From Streptomyces globisporus (lineage in GTDB: Bacteria > Actinomycetota > Actinomycetes > Streptomycetales > Streptomycetaceae), in contig NZ_QWFA01000006.1 of assembly GCF_003501885.1 (NCBI RefSeq), positions 36,162 through 98,152 on the forward strand: DNA of 61,991 nt, read 5' to 3'. A model generated the notes under the pieces. The model was not told where the DNA came from. It saw only the letters and a list, made by a program, of their open reading frames with translations, and searched no databases. Below are positions 8,720 through 17,696 of this stretch, piece by piece (positions within the stretch are counted from its first letter, which is position 1; each line of letters starts with the position of its first letter). Position numbers and translations under genes: made by a program.

Positions 8720-11700
8720 ATGTTTCACGTGAAACCGATCGATCCGCGTCTGCTCCACCACGCACGCGCCACCCGCCTCTTCCTGGCGGCCGTGGTGGCT
8801 CTCGGCCTGGTCGGCGCCCTGCTGGTGATCGCCCAGGCGATGCTCATCGCCGAGATCGTGGTGGGCGGCTTCGAGGACGGGCTCACGGTCACCGAGCTGC
8901 GCACCCCTCTTCTGCTGCTCGCGGCGGTCGCGCTCGGCCGGGCCCTGGTCGCCTGGCTCACCGAGCTGGCCGCCCATCGCGCCAGCGCGGCCGTCAAGTC
9001 CGAACTGCGCGGCCGGCTCCTGGAGCGGGCCACGCGGCTGGGCCCCGACTGGCTGAGTGGCCAGCGCACCGGTTCGCTGACCGCGCTGGCGACCCGGGGG
9101 ATCGACGCGCTCGACGACTACTTCGCCCGCTATCTCCCCCAGCTCGGTCTCGCGGTGGTCGTGCCGGTGGCGGTGCTGGCCCGGATCCTCACGGAGGACT
9201 GGGTCTCGGCGGCGATCATCGTCGTCACCCTGCCGCTCATCCCGCTGTTCATGATCCTGATCGGCTGGGCCACCCAGTCCCGGATGGACCGTCAGTGGCA
9301 GCTGTTGTCCCGGCTCTCCGGCCACTTCCTGGACGTCGTCGCCGGGCTGCCGACCCTGAAGGTCTTCGGGCGGGCCAAGGCCCAGGCCGAGTCGATCCGC
9401 ACGATCACCTCCGACTACCGCCGGGCCACCCTGCGCACCCTGCGGATCGCCTTCCTCTCCTCCTTCGCGCTGGAGCTGCTGGCGACCCTGTCGGTGGCCC
9501 TCGTCGCCGTCACCATCGGCATGCGGCTCGTCCACGGCGAACTCGACCTCTACACCGGCCTGGTGGTCCTGATCCTGGCCCCGGAGGCGTATCTGCCGAT
9601 CCGCCAGGTCGGGGCGCAGTACCACGCGGCGGCCGAGGGGCTCTCGGCCGCCGAGGAGATCTTCGCGGTCCTGGAGACCGAACCCCGGGCTTCGGGCACC
9701 GATGACGTCCCGGACACGGTGCGGCTGGAGCTGGCGGACGTGACCGTACGCCACGAGGGCCGCGCCGAACCGTCGTTGGACGCCGCGTCGCTCACCGTGG
9801 AGCCGGGGGAGACCGTCGCCCTGGTCGGCCCGAGCGGCGTCGGCAAGTCCACCCTGCTGAACGTGATCCTGGGCTTCGCCCGGCCCGACGAGGGGCAGGT
9901 ACGGGTCGGGGGCCGGGACCTCGCGGACCTGGACCCCGAACGCTGGCGGAGCCGTATCGCCTGGGTCCCCCAGCGCCCGCACCTCTTCGCGGGCACGATT
10001 GCCGAGAACGTCCGCCTCGCCCGGCCCGACGCCGACGACGAGGCGGTCGTCGCGGCGCTGCGGGACGCGGGCGCGTACGACTTCGTCGCCGCGCTCCCGG
10101 ACGGGATGCTGACCGCGCTCGGCGAGGACGGCGCCGGGCTCTCGGCGGGTCAGCGCCAGCGCATCGCCCTCGCCCGGGCGTTCCTCGCCGACCGGCCGCT
10201 CCTGCTGCTGGACGAGCCGACCGCGAGCCTGGACGGCGAGAGCGAGGCGGACATCGTCGAGGCCGTACGGAGGCTGGCCGCCGGGCGGACCGTGCTGCTG
10301 GTCGTCCACCGCCCGGCGCTGCTGGCGGTCGCCGATCGTGTGGTGGCGCTGGAGCCGCGCACCGACGCCCGTGCGGAGCCGTACGGGGAGGCCGCCGCGG
10401 GCCTCGCGGCCCCGGGCCCCGCCGTCCCGGAGCCTCTCGCCGGCGGCGAACTGCCGACCGCCCGCCCCGTGGACTCCCTCGGCTCCCCCGCACCGGCCGG
10501 GACCCGCCCGGGACGGGTGCTCGCCCGGGTCCGCGCGTCGGCCGGGGAGCGTCGCGGACAACTGGCCCTGGCCCTGCTGCTGGGCAGCCTCGCGGTCGGG
10601 TCGGCCGTGGGGCTCATGGCGGTCTCCGGCTGGCTGATCTCCCGCGCCTCCGAAGAGCCTCCGGTCATGTATCTGATGATGGCGGTCACCGCGACCCGCG
10701 CCTTCGGCATCGGGCGGGCCGTCTTCCGCTACGCCGAGCGGCTCGTCTCGCACGACGCCGTGCTGAAGCTCCTCGCGAGCCTGCGCGTCGCCGTCTACCG
10801 GGGCCTCGAACGCATCGCCCCCGCCGGACTGCGCACCACCCGACGCGGGGACCTGCTGTCCCGCCTGGTAGCCGATGTGGACGCGCTCCAGGACTACTGG
10901 CTGCGCTGGCTGCTGCCGGCTTCCACCGCCGTCGTGGTGGGGACCGCCGCCGCCGGGTTCACCGGCTGGCTGCTCCCCGAGGCGGGCCTGATCCTCGCGG
11001 TCGGCCTGCTGCTCGCCGGGGTCGGCATCCCGCTCGTCAGCGGCGCCTGCGCCCGCCGTACGGAGCGTCAGCTCGCGCCCGCTCGCGCCACCCTGGCCAC
11101 CCGGGTCACCGACCTGCTCGGCTCCACCGCCGAACTGACCGTCGCGGGCGCCCTGCCCGCCCGGCAGGAGCAGCTGCGCGCGGCCGACACCCTGCTGACC
11201 CGGATCGCCTCACGCGCGGCCGCCGCGACGGCGCTGGGCGGCGGTCTCTCCGCCCTGGTCTGCGGGCTCACCGTGGTGGCCGCCGCTGCCGTGGGCGCCC
11301 CCGCCGTCAACGAGGGCCGGCTCTCCGGGGTCGCGCTCGCCGTGGTGGTGCTGACCCCGCTCGCCGCCTTCGAGGCCGTCGCCGGGCTGCCGCTCGCCGT
11401 GCAGTACCGCCAGCGGGTCGCCCGGAGCGCGGAGCGGGTGTTCGAGGTGCTGGACGCCCCCGTACCCGTACAGGAGCCCCGGGCCCCGGCCGAGGAGCCC
11501 GGCTCGCCCTTCCCGCTGGAGGTACGGGGGCTGAGCGCCCGCTACCCGGGGGCCGGGCACGACGCGCTGGCCTCGCTCGACCTGACGCTGACGCCCGGAC
11601 GGCGCATCGCGGTCGTGGGACCTTCCGGCTCGGGCAAGACGACGCTCGCCCAGGTCCTCCTGCGCTTCCTGGCCGCCTCGTCGGGGACGTACCGGCTCGG

Positions 11701-12253
11701 CGGCGTCGAGGCGTCCGCCCTGGAGTCGGACACGGTCCGGCGCTCGGTCGGGCTGTGCGCCCAGGACGCCCACGTCTTCGACAGCACGATCCGCGAGAAC
11801 CTGCGTCTGGCCCGGCCCGGGGCGACCGACGCCGACCTGCGCGACGCGCTCTCCCGGGCCCGGCTGCTGGACTGGGTGCGGGCCCTGCCGGAGGGCATCG
11901 ACACGGCCGTCGGCGAGCACGGAGCCCGGCTCTCCGGCGGTCAGCGCCAGCGCCTCGCCCTGGCCCGCGCGCTGCTCGCCGACTTCCCCGTGCTCGTCCT
12001 GGACGAGCCCGCCGAACACCTCGACCTGCCGACCGCCGACGCCCTCACCGCCGATCTGCTGGCCGCGACCCGGGGGCGCGCGACGGTCCTGATCACCCAC
12101 CGGCTGACCGGCCTGGAGGCGGTCGACGAGGTCCTGGTGCTGGACGCGGGCCGGGTCGTGCAGCGCGGACCGTACGCCGAACTCGCCGCCGGGAACGGGC
12201 CGCTGCGCAGCATGCTGGAGCGCGAACGGGAGACGGTCGGGGCGGGGGTGTAG
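8720..12253 (+). CDS. cydCD: Fused CydD-CydC ABC exporter
   Basis: A 1177-residue fusion of the two half-transporters that export cysteine/glutathione-type thiols and are needed to assemble cytochrome bd. Each half has a six-helix membrane domain followed by an ATPase. First half: Walker A GPSGVGKS near residue 370, signature LSAGQRQR, Walker B LLLLDEPTAS. Second half: Walker A GPSGSGKT near 967, signature LSGGQRQR near 1072, LVLDEPAEHL. A Pro/Ala-rich linker joins them near residues 545-600. Such fusion is normal in actinomycetes. The ATG overlaps a parS-like site; GGGGGG precedes it. Confidence 0.94.
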   Translation: MFHVKPIDPRLLHHARATRLFLAAVVALGLVGALLVIAQAMLIAEIVVGGFEDGLTVTELRTPLLLLAAVALGRALVAWLTELAAHRASAAVKSELRGRLLERATRLGPDWLSGQRTGSLTALATRGIDALDDYFARYLPQLGLAVVVPVAVLARILTEDWVSAAIIVVTLPLIPLFMILIGWATQSRMDRQWQLLSRLSGHFLDVVAGLPTLKVFGRAKAQAESIRTITSDYRRATLRTLRIAFLSSFALELLATLSVALVAVTIGMRLVHGELDLYTGLVVLILAPEAYLPIRQVGAQYHAAAEGLSAAEEIFAVLETEPRASGTDDVPDTVRLELADVTVRHEGRAEPSLDAASLTVEPGETVALVGPSGVGKSTLLNVILGFARPDEGQVRVGGRDLADLDPERWRSRIAWVPQRPHLFAGTIAENVRLARPDADDEAVVAALRDAGAYDFVAALPDGMLTALGEDGAGLSAGQRQRIALARAFLADRPLLLLDEPTASLDGESEADIVEAVRRLAAGRTVLLVVHRPALLAVADRVVALEPRTDARAEPYGEAAAGLAAPGPAVPEPLAGGELPTARPVDSLGSPAPAGTRPGRVLARVRASAGERRGQLALALLLGSLAVGSAVGLMAVSGWLISRASEEPPVMYLMMAVTATRAFGIGRAVFRYAERLVSHDAVLKLLASLRVAVYRGLERIAPAGLRTTRRGDLLSRLVADVDALQDYWLRWLLPASTAVVVGTAAAGFTGWLLPEAGLILAVGLLLAGVGIPLVSGACARRTERQLAPARATLATRVTDLLGSTAELTVAGALPARQEQLRAADTLLTRIASRAAAATALGGGLSALVCGLTVVAAAAVGAPAVNEGRLSGVALAVVVLTPLAAFEAVAGLPLAVQYRQRVARSAERVFEVLDAPVPVQEPRAPAEEPGSPFPLEVRGLSARYPGAGHDALASLDLTLTPGRRIAVVGPSGSGKTTLAQVLLRFLAASSGTYRLGGVEASALESDTVRRSVGLCAQDAHVFDSTIRENLRLARPGATDADLRDALSRARLLDWVRALPEGIDTAVGEHGARLSGGQRQRLALARALLADFPVLVLDEPAEHLDLPTADALTADLLAATRGRATVLITHRLTGLEAVDEVLVLDAGRVVQRGPYAELAAGNGPLRSMLERERETVGAGV
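8721..8736. promoter_or_regulatory. parS-like ParB-binding site
   Basis: GTTTCACGTGAAAC (8722-8735) is an exact match to the Streptomyces parS core, flanked by T and C. It starts inside the cydCD ATG, so the first codons (MFHVKP) are dictated by the site. Streptomyces parS sites cluster around oriC and load ParB for chromosome segregation. Confidence 0.85.
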
Positions 12254-12344
12254 GGCGGTGCGGGACGCGGGCGGGGAGTCGGACGGCCACCGCCCTGACC
12301 GGCATAACGCAGATTCCCGACTTTCGCCCCGTAGTGGCACTTAC

Positions 12345-12350
12345 TAGGCT
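12345..12350 (+). promoter_or_regulatory. Candidate -10 for leaderless sensor-kinase mRNA
   Basis: TAGGCT ends 6 bases before the ATG and no Shine-Dalgarno sequence is present, so transcription would start at or next to the start codon. No clear -35. Confidence 0.45.
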
Positions 12351-12356
12351 CGGGCC

Positions 12357-14063
12357 ATGGCAGAGCCCGACCCGAAGGACTCCCTCGACGCCGCCACCCG
12401 GGCCACCCGCAGCCTCCAGGGGCTGTCCACCGAGCTGACCGCGCGGGTGCCGCAGCTCCTGGAGGCGATGCGATCCGTCGGTGCCGGGCTGGAACTGCAC
12501 TCCACCCTGGACCGGATCTGCGAGACGGCAGCCGAGCTGGCCCACGCCCGGTACGCGGCCATCGGCGTCGTCGACGAGCTGGGCGAGGGCCTTTCGGACT
12601 TCGTCACCCACGGCGTTCCGCAGGACGTGGCCGAGGAGATCGGGCGGCGGCCCGACGGCCACCGGGGCCTTCTGGGCGCGCTGATCCACGACCCCGCACC
12701 GGTCCGGCTGGCCGACCTGTCCACCGACCCGCGCTCCGCGGGCTTTCCGCCGGGGCACCCCCGGATGCGGTCCTTCCTCGGGGTGCCCATCCGGGTCCAG
12801 GGGGAGATCTTCGGCAACCTCTACCTCACCGAGAAGCACGGAGGCGCGGAGTTCAGCGACTACGACCTCCACATGGTCCGGGTGCTCGCCACGGAGGCCG
12901 GGATCGCCATCGGCAACGCCCGGCTGTACGAGGCGGCGCGGCAGCGGGAGCACTGGATCGACGGTTCGGTGGCGGTCACGACGGCGCTCCTGTCGGGCGG
13001 GGACGCCGACGAGGCCCTGTCCGTGGTCGCCGAACAGGCCCGCCGGCTCGCGGACGCCGCCGCCGGGATCGTGCTGCTGCCCGCCGAGGAGGGCGGTCTG
13101 GAGATCGTCGCCGTGTCGTCCGAGGATCCCTCGTCCTCGCTCGGGGTGATCATCCCGGGCCGGAGCGCGGTGGTGACGAAACTCCTCGCGGGTGAGGCGG
13201 TGTTCATCGACGACTCGGCCTCCGACGGCCGGATGGTGACGCGACTGGCCGACCGGTTCGGCCCCAGCATGCTGCTGCCGCTCCAGAGCGGCGGCCGGGT
13301 GCTCGGCGCCCTGGCCACTCCCCGCACCCGGGGCGCGCGTCCGTTCACGGAGGCCGAGCGGACGCTCGCCGCGCAGTTCGCCTCCCAGGCGGCGCTCGCG
13401 CTGATGATGGCCGAGGCGCAGCGGGACCGGGAGCGGCTCGCGGTGTACGAGGACCGCGACCGGATCGCCCGCGACCTCCACGACCTGGTCATCCAGCGGC
13501 TGTTCGCCACGGGGATGATGCTGGAGAGCGCCCAGCGCAGATCGGTGGTGCCCGAGGTGCGGACCGGTGTCGGCCGGGCGGTCGACGAGCTGGACGTGAC
13601 GATCCAGGAGATCCGTACGGCGATCTTCGCGCTCCAGCAGGAGCCGGCCGAAGCCCCCTCGGGGCTGCGTACCCGCGTCCTGCGGGAGATCAACATGGCG
13701 GCCGTCCCGCTCGGCTTCAAGCCGTCGCACCGCTTCCTGGGCCCGGTCGACTCGCTCGTCGGCGAGCTGACCGGCAAGAACCTCGTCGCCGCGTTGCGCG
13801 AGGCCCTCTCCAACGCGTTCCGGCACGCGGAGGCGTCGCTGATCGATGTGGTCGTCGATGCGACGGTGACGCTGCCGGACGGGCGGGCCGCGGTACGGCT
13901 CTCGGTCGCCGACGACGGGGTGGGCATCCCGGAGGGCGGCCGCCGCAGCGGACTGCGCAATCTGGCCCGCCGGGCGGAGCCCCTGGGCGGGGCGAGCCGG
14001 ATCGAGCCGGGCATCGGGGAGGGCGGCGGCGGTACGACGGTGGTGTGGGAGGCGCCGCTGTGA
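12357..14063 (+). CDS. GAF-domain sensor histidine kinase (DevS/NarL type)
   Basis: A 568-residue cytoplasmic kinase with two GAF domains (about 45-190 and 215-360), a HisKA_3 dimerisation domain with phospho-acceptor His375 in RDLHDLVIQRLFATG, and a C-terminal HATPase with NAFRHAEA and DDGVGIPEGG. This order is that of the DevS/DosT redox and gas sensors, whose GAF domains may bind haem; haem binding here is not shown. No response regulator is adjacent, so it is an orphan. Its place next to the cyd genes suggests a redox or oxygen input, by inference. Confidence 0.9.
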   Translation: MAEPDPKDSLDAATRATRSLQGLSTELTARVPQLLEAMRSVGAGLELHSTLDRICETAAELAHARYAAIGVVDELGEGLSDFVTHGVPQDVAEEIGRRPDGHRGLLGALIHDPAPVRLADLSTDPRSAGFPPGHPRMRSFLGVPIRVQGEIFGNLYLTEKHGGAEFSDYDLHMVRVLATEAGIAIGNARLYEAARQREHWIDGSVAVTTALLSGGDADEALSVVAEQARRLADAAAGIVLLPAEEGGLEIVAVSSEDPSSSLGVIIPGRSAVVTKLLAGEAVFIDDSASDGRMVTRLADRFGPSMLLPLQSGGRVLGALATPRTRGARPFTEAERTLAAQFASQAALALMMAEAQRDRERLAVYEDRDRIARDLHDLVIQRLFATGMMLESAQRRSVVPEVRTGVGRAVDELDVTIQEIRTAIFALQQEPAEAPSGLRTRVLREINMAAVPLGFKPSHRFLGPVDSLVGELTGKNLVAALREALSNAFRHAEASLIDVVVDATVTLPDGRAAVRLSVADDGVGIPEGGRRSGLRNLARRAEPLGGASRIEPGIGEGGGGTTVVWEAPL

Positions 14064-14093
14064 GCGGTCGCCTCCCCGTTGTGCCGAAAGGTT

Positions 14094-14963
14094 TCAGCGG
14101 GCCTCGGTGCGGCCCTCCGCGCGGGCGGCGAGGATCCGCTCGATGACGAGGGCCACCCCGTCCTCCTCGTTGGTGGCGGTCCGGCCCGTGGCGGCGGCCA
14201 GCGTGTCCGGGTGGGCGTTGCCCATGGCGAAGGAGGCGCCGGCCCAGCTGAGCATCTCGATGTCGTTGGGCATGTCACCGAAGGCGACCACCTCGGCGGA
14301 CGAGATACCGCGCTCGGCACAACAGGCGGCCAGGGTCGTGGCCTTGGAGACGCCGAGCCCGCTGACCTCCAGCAGCGCGGAGGGGCTGGAGCGGGTGATG
14401 GAGGCCCGGTCGCCGGCCGTCGTACGGGCCAGGTCGAGGAACGCGTCGGGCGCCAGCTCGGTGTGGTGGGCCAGCAGCTTGAGCACGGGCGCGCCGGCAC
14501 CCGGGGCGTCCTCGTGCAGCAGCTTCTCGGCGACGGCGACCGAGGCCCCCGGGTCCAGGTGGAACGGCGGGTAGGCCGGTTCGTAGTTGATGCCGGTGGT
14601 CATCTCGACGGCGAAGGAGGTGCCGGGGGCCGCCTCGCGCAGGGTGCGCACGACGTGGAGCGCGGCGTCGCGCTCCAGCGCCCGTACGGCGAGGAGGTCG
14701 CCGTCCGTCCGCAGATCGGTGACCACGGCGCCGTTGGCGCAGATCGCGGTGCCGTGGCTCTGGACGTGGTTCCGTACGACGTCCATCCAGCGGGCCGGCC
14801 TGCCGGTGACGAAGAAGACCTCGATGCCGGCCTCCTCGGCCGCCGTGAGGGCCGCGACGGTGCGCGCGGACAGCGTCTTGTCGTCGCGCAGCAGGGTGCC
14901 GTCGAGGTCGGTGGCGATCAGCCGGGTCACGGCGGGAAGAGGCGTATCGGTCACTGAGGTCAC
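14094..14963 (-). CDS. HAD-superfamily (Cof-type) hydrolase
   Basis: A phosphatase of about 289 residues. Motif I is [12 protein letters not shown], motif II lies in VFFVTGRPARW, and the C-terminal motifs are the lysine in GVSKATTLA and [17 protein letters not shown]. The large cap insert between them is the Cof/IIB type that acts on sugar phosphates, nucleotides or cofactor intermediates. The GTG at 14963 is used; an in-frame ATG at 15011 would add a short arginine-rich stretch. Convergent with the sensor kinase. A paralogue lies at 25221-26045. Confidence 0.85.
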   Translation of the reverse strand: MTSVTDTPLPAVTRLIATDLDGTLLRDDKTLSARTVAALTAAEEAGIEVFFVTGRPARWMDVVRNHVQSHGTAICANGAVVTDLRTDGDLLAVRALERDAALHVVRTLREAAPGTSFAVEMTTGINYEPAYPPFHLDPGASVAVAEKLLHEDAPGAGAPVLKLLAHHTELAPDAFLDLARTTAGDRASITRSSPSALLEVSGLGVSKATTLAACCAERGISSAEVVAFGDMPNDIEMLSWAGASFAMGNAHPDTLAAATGRTATNEEDGVALVIERILAARAEGRTEAR

Positions 14964-15102
14964 CGGGCCATTCTCGCCCACGAGGGTGCACGGGCGTGCG
15001 AAGGGGCGCACATTTGAGTAGGTAGAGGCGCTGATCTGCGGAAAGGTCCGCTGGCATATGCCAAAGCCATCGGGTCGCGGTCGCGGAGCGTGGGCACGGT
15101 CG

Positions 15103-15108
15103 TAGGCT
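15103..15108 (+). promoter_or_regulatory. Candidate -10 for leaderless LLM oxidoreductase mRNA
   Basis: TAGGCT lies 7 bases before the ATG at 15116, the same arrangement as at 12345. No ribosome binding site is seen. Confidence 0.45.
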
Positions 15109-15115
15109 CAGAAGC

Positions 15116-16018
15116 ATGAGCCCCCGTCTGAGCACCGTGATTCTTCCCGTCCACCGCTGGAACGAGGGCGGCCGCGACCGCTGGCGGCGCGCGGAGGAGC
15201 TGGGCTTCCACACGGCTTACACCTACGACCACCTGTCCTGGCGGACCTTCCGGGACGGCCCGTGGTTCGGGGCCCTGCCCACGCTCACCGCTGCGGCGAC
15301 GGCCACCGAACGCCTGCGTCTCGGCACCCTCGTGACCTCGCCCAACTTCCGCCACCCGGTCACGCTGGCCAAGGAGCTGATCTCCCTGGACGACATCTCG
15401 GGCGGCCGGATCACGCTCGGCATCGGCGCCGGAGGCAGCGGGTTCGACGCCACCGCCCTGGGTCAGGAGTCCTGGGCCCCGCGCGAACGTGCCGACCGGT
15501 TCGCCGAGTTCGTGCCGCTCCTGGACCGTCTGCTCACCGAGGACGCGGTGACCGAGCGCGGGACCCACTACACCGCGGACGAGGCCCGCAACATTCCCGG
15601 CTGTGTCCAGCGGCCCCGGCTGCCCTTCGCGGTCGCCGCGACCGGACCGCGCGGGTTGAAGCTCGCCGCCCGTCACGGGCAGGCGTGGGTCACCACCGGC
15701 GACCCGAAGCTTTACGAGAACGGCACCCCGGAGGAGTCGCGGGCCGCGCTGCGGGCGCAGAGCGAGAGGTTCTCGGCGGCCTGTGCGGAGATCGGCCGGG
15801 ACGCCTACGAGCCGGACCGGATCCTGCTGACGGGCTTCACCCCGGACCGCACCGCCCCGCTGGAGTCCGTGGACGCGTTCGTCGACTTCGCGGGACGCCA
15901 CGCGGAGCTGGGCTTCACCGAGATCGTCGTCCACGCCCCGATCCCGGACTCGGTCTTCGACGTCGACCCGAAGGTCTTCGAGCGCATCGCCACCGAGGCG
16001 CCCGCGCAGCTGGCGTAA
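15116..16018 (+). CDS. LLM-class flavin/F420-dependent oxidoreductase
   Basis: A 300-residue bacterial-luciferase-like TIM-barrel oxidoreductase. Family signatures include AEELGFHTAYTYDHLSW at the N-terminus, TATERLRLGTLVTSPNFRHP, and DDISGGRITLGIGAGGSGFD, which lines the flavin/F420 pocket. FVDFAGRHAELGFTEIVVH near the end is also typical. Cofactor (FMN or F420) and substrate cannot be decided from sequence. It is convergent with kptA, with 27 bases between stops, and has a promoter of its own. Confidence 0.87.
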   Translation: MSPRLSTVILPVHRWNEGGRDRWRRAEELGFHTAYTYDHLSWRTFRDGPWFGALPTLTAAATATERLRLGTLVTSPNFRHPVTLAKELISLDDISGGRITLGIGAGGSGFDATALGQESWAPRERADRFAEFVPLLDRLLTEDAVTERGTHYTADEARNIPGCVQRPRLPFAVAATGPRGLKLAARHGQAWVTTGDPKLYENGTPEESRAALRAQSERFSAACAEIGRDAYEPDRILLTGFTPDRTAPLESVDAFVDFAGRHAELGFTEIVVHAPIPDSVFDVDPKVFERIATEAPAQLA

Positions 16019-16045
16019 CCCACGAGGTTCCTGCTGCTGCAGCCC

Positions 16046-16588
16046 TCAGTCGCGCAGGAGAAGGAACTCCGGCGGTACCGCGTCGGCGAGCCAGACACCG
16101 TTGGCGCTGACCCGGAAGGCATGGCCGGCGCGGTGCATCGCGCCCGCGTCCACGGTGAGGACGAGGGGGCGGCCGCGGCGGGCGCCGACCCGGGTGGCCG
16201 TCTCCCGGTCGGACGACAGGTGCACGTGGTAGCGGGTCATGGGGCGCAGGCCCTCGGCCCGGATCGCGTCCATCACCCGGGCGACCGTGCCGTGGTAGAG
16301 GTACGCGGGCGGTTCGGCCGGCGGCAGGTCCAGGTCCACGGCGACGGTGTGGCCCTGATTGGCGCGGATGCGGTCGCCATCCACCGTGAAGCGGCGCTTG
16401 TCGTTGACGGCGACCACGTGGTCGAGCTCGGCGCGGCTGACGGTGAAGCCGTGGGAGGCCGCCGCGCTCAGCAAGGTCTCGATACCCACCCAGCCGTTGT
16501 CGTCGAGGGTGATGCCGATGCGCTCCGGCTGGTGCCGCAGATGCTTCGAGAGGTACTTGGACACCTTGACGGTGCGACGTTCGTCCAT
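16046..16588 (-). CDS. kptA: RNA 2'-phosphotransferase (Tpt1/KptA)
   Basis: A 180-residue enzyme that removes an internal 2'-phosphate from RNA using NAD+, giving ADP-ribose 1'',2''-cyclic phosphate. The N-terminal winged-helix lobe has KVSKYLSKHLRHQPERIG; the catalytic lobe has YLYHGTVARVMDAIRAEGL, HVHLSSDRETATRVG and LTVDAGAMHRAGHAF. These supply the expected Arg-His-Arg-Arg set. Bacterial role unclear, since tRNA splicing of the yeast type is absent. The ATG at 16588 (MDERRTVKVSKYL) matches the family start. Its upstream region carries three DnaA-box-like sites. Confidence 0.93.
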   Translation of the reverse strand: MDERRTVKVSKYLSKHLRHQPERIGITLDDNGWVGIETLLSAAASHGFTVSRAELDHVVAVNDKRRFTVDGDRIRANQGHTVAVDLDLPPAEPPAYLYHGTVARVMDAIRAEGLRPMTRYHVHLSSDRETATRVGARRGRPLVLTVDAGAMHRAGHAFRVSANGVWLADAVPPEFLLLRD

Positions 16589-16670
16589 GGCGTCAGAGTG
16601 CCCGTGCGCGGTTCGTCGGTGCATCCGGATTTCTTACAGGCTTCTTTTCGTCTTTCTCCGCACCGATGTT

Positions 16671-16724
16671 TGATCCACAGCCAACTTGACTTATCCACAG
16701 GCTATTTGACGGCTCTGTGGACAA
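16671..16724. promoter_or_regulatory. Cluster of three DnaA-box-like sites
   Basis: TGATCCACA (16671-16679), TTATCCACA (16691-16699) and TGTGGACAA (16716-16724, the reverse of TTGTCCACA) lie within 54 bases in an AT-richer gap. TTGTCCACA is the preferred Streptomyces DnaA box. The cluster is upstream of kptA and downstream of the MerR gene. Confidence 0.65.
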
Positions 16725-16736
16725 CTGGCGGGCGAT

Positions 16737-17696
16737 TTAACCTTTTTCATCAACTTTATTGGCTATTGCGCGAGATGAGGTGAGCGCGTCCAAGGTGCGT
16801 GCCTGCACCTCGCGTTCGGCAGCCGCCGCGACGAACGCCGCCACGTGGTCGACGCCAACGAGCTCCTGCACAGCCTGCGTTGTCCGGCGCGGCAGGAGCA
16901 CCGGGCGGGTCTCGCTCCCCTCCATGGTGCTCTCCTGCGCGACGAGGTGGTGATGCAGATGCCGAGTGGCGAACAATCGCATCGCGCGCGCCAGTTCGGC
17001 GTCCACTGTCTGCTGCGCGAGCGGCCGCAGCCGGCGCACCATCGACGCCGCCTCGGCCGCGTCGGAGTCGGTGGGCGGCCGGTGGCCCAGGTAGCGGGCG
17101 AAGACGTGCTCGGTGGTGAACTCCAGGAAACGGGAGGCTATGTGCTCGACCTGGCCACGAAGTTCCTTGAGATGACCGGAGATCGCGAGCAGCGGGACGC
17201 CCGCGCCGTGCAACTCGACCGCCACCGCCAGCTCTTGCGGGCTCGGTACGAGGAACTCGTCGTCCCGGCCGGGCACGCGCTCCAGCACGCCGAGCGCCAC
17301 GGCCTCCGCGATCGCCTCGTCGTCCTGCGCGCCGCCGAACTTCGCGTCCAGCTCCGTCCGGGTGATCCGGCCCGCCTCCTCGTCCGTCCACGGCCCCTGC
17401 ACCTCCGCGACGAGCCCGAGCACCCCGCCGAGCCCCCGCCCCGCGTCCCACGCCTCCAGCAACTCCTTGATGCTGGCAAGGGTGTAGCCCCGGTCGAGCA
17501 GGTCCGCGATCTGCCGCAGCCGGGCCAGATGGGCCTCCCGGTACACATTGGCACGACCGCGCCGCTCGGGCGTCGGGAGCAGCCCCCGGTCCTGATAGGC
17601 GCGGATCGTGCGCACCGTGGCCCCGCTGGCGTGCGCCAGGTCCTCGATCCGGTACTCGGCGGCCCCGGCTCCCGCTTCCGCCCCTGCCCCGGTCAC
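16737..17696 (-). CDS. MerR-family transcriptional regulator
   Basis: A 319-residue regulator. The N-terminal MerR helix-turn-helix reads YRIEDLAHASGATVRTIRAY, then QDRGLLPTPERRGRANVYRE and a second helical motif ending in DLLDRGYTLASIKELLE. The long C-terminal region is helical with no recognised ligand domain. The GTG start overlaps the stop of the upstream SDR-fusion gene in GTGA, so translation is coupled. It is therefore the last gene of a three-gene operon and may regulate it. Confidence 0.85.
   Translation of the reverse strand: MTGAGAEAGAGAAEYRIEDLAHASGATVRTIRAYQDRGLLPTPERRGRANVYREAHLARLRQIADLLDRGYTLASIKELLEAWDAGRGLGGVLGLVAEVQGPWTDEEAGRITRTELDAKFGGAQDDEAIAEAVALGVLERVPGRDDEFLVPSPQELAVAVELHGAGVPLLAISGHLKELRGQVEHIASRFLEFTTEHVFARYLGHRPPTDSDAAEAASMVRRLRPLAQQTVDAELARAMRLFATRHLHHHLVAQESTMEGSETRPVLLPRRTTQAVQELVGVDHVAAFVAAAAEREVQARTLDALTSSRAIANKVDEKG

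Noticed and set aside
7553..10753. 1066-residue open frame on the minus strand
   Set aside because: It lies opposite cydA, cydB and cydCD, has no family motifs and reflects GC-rich antisense frames.
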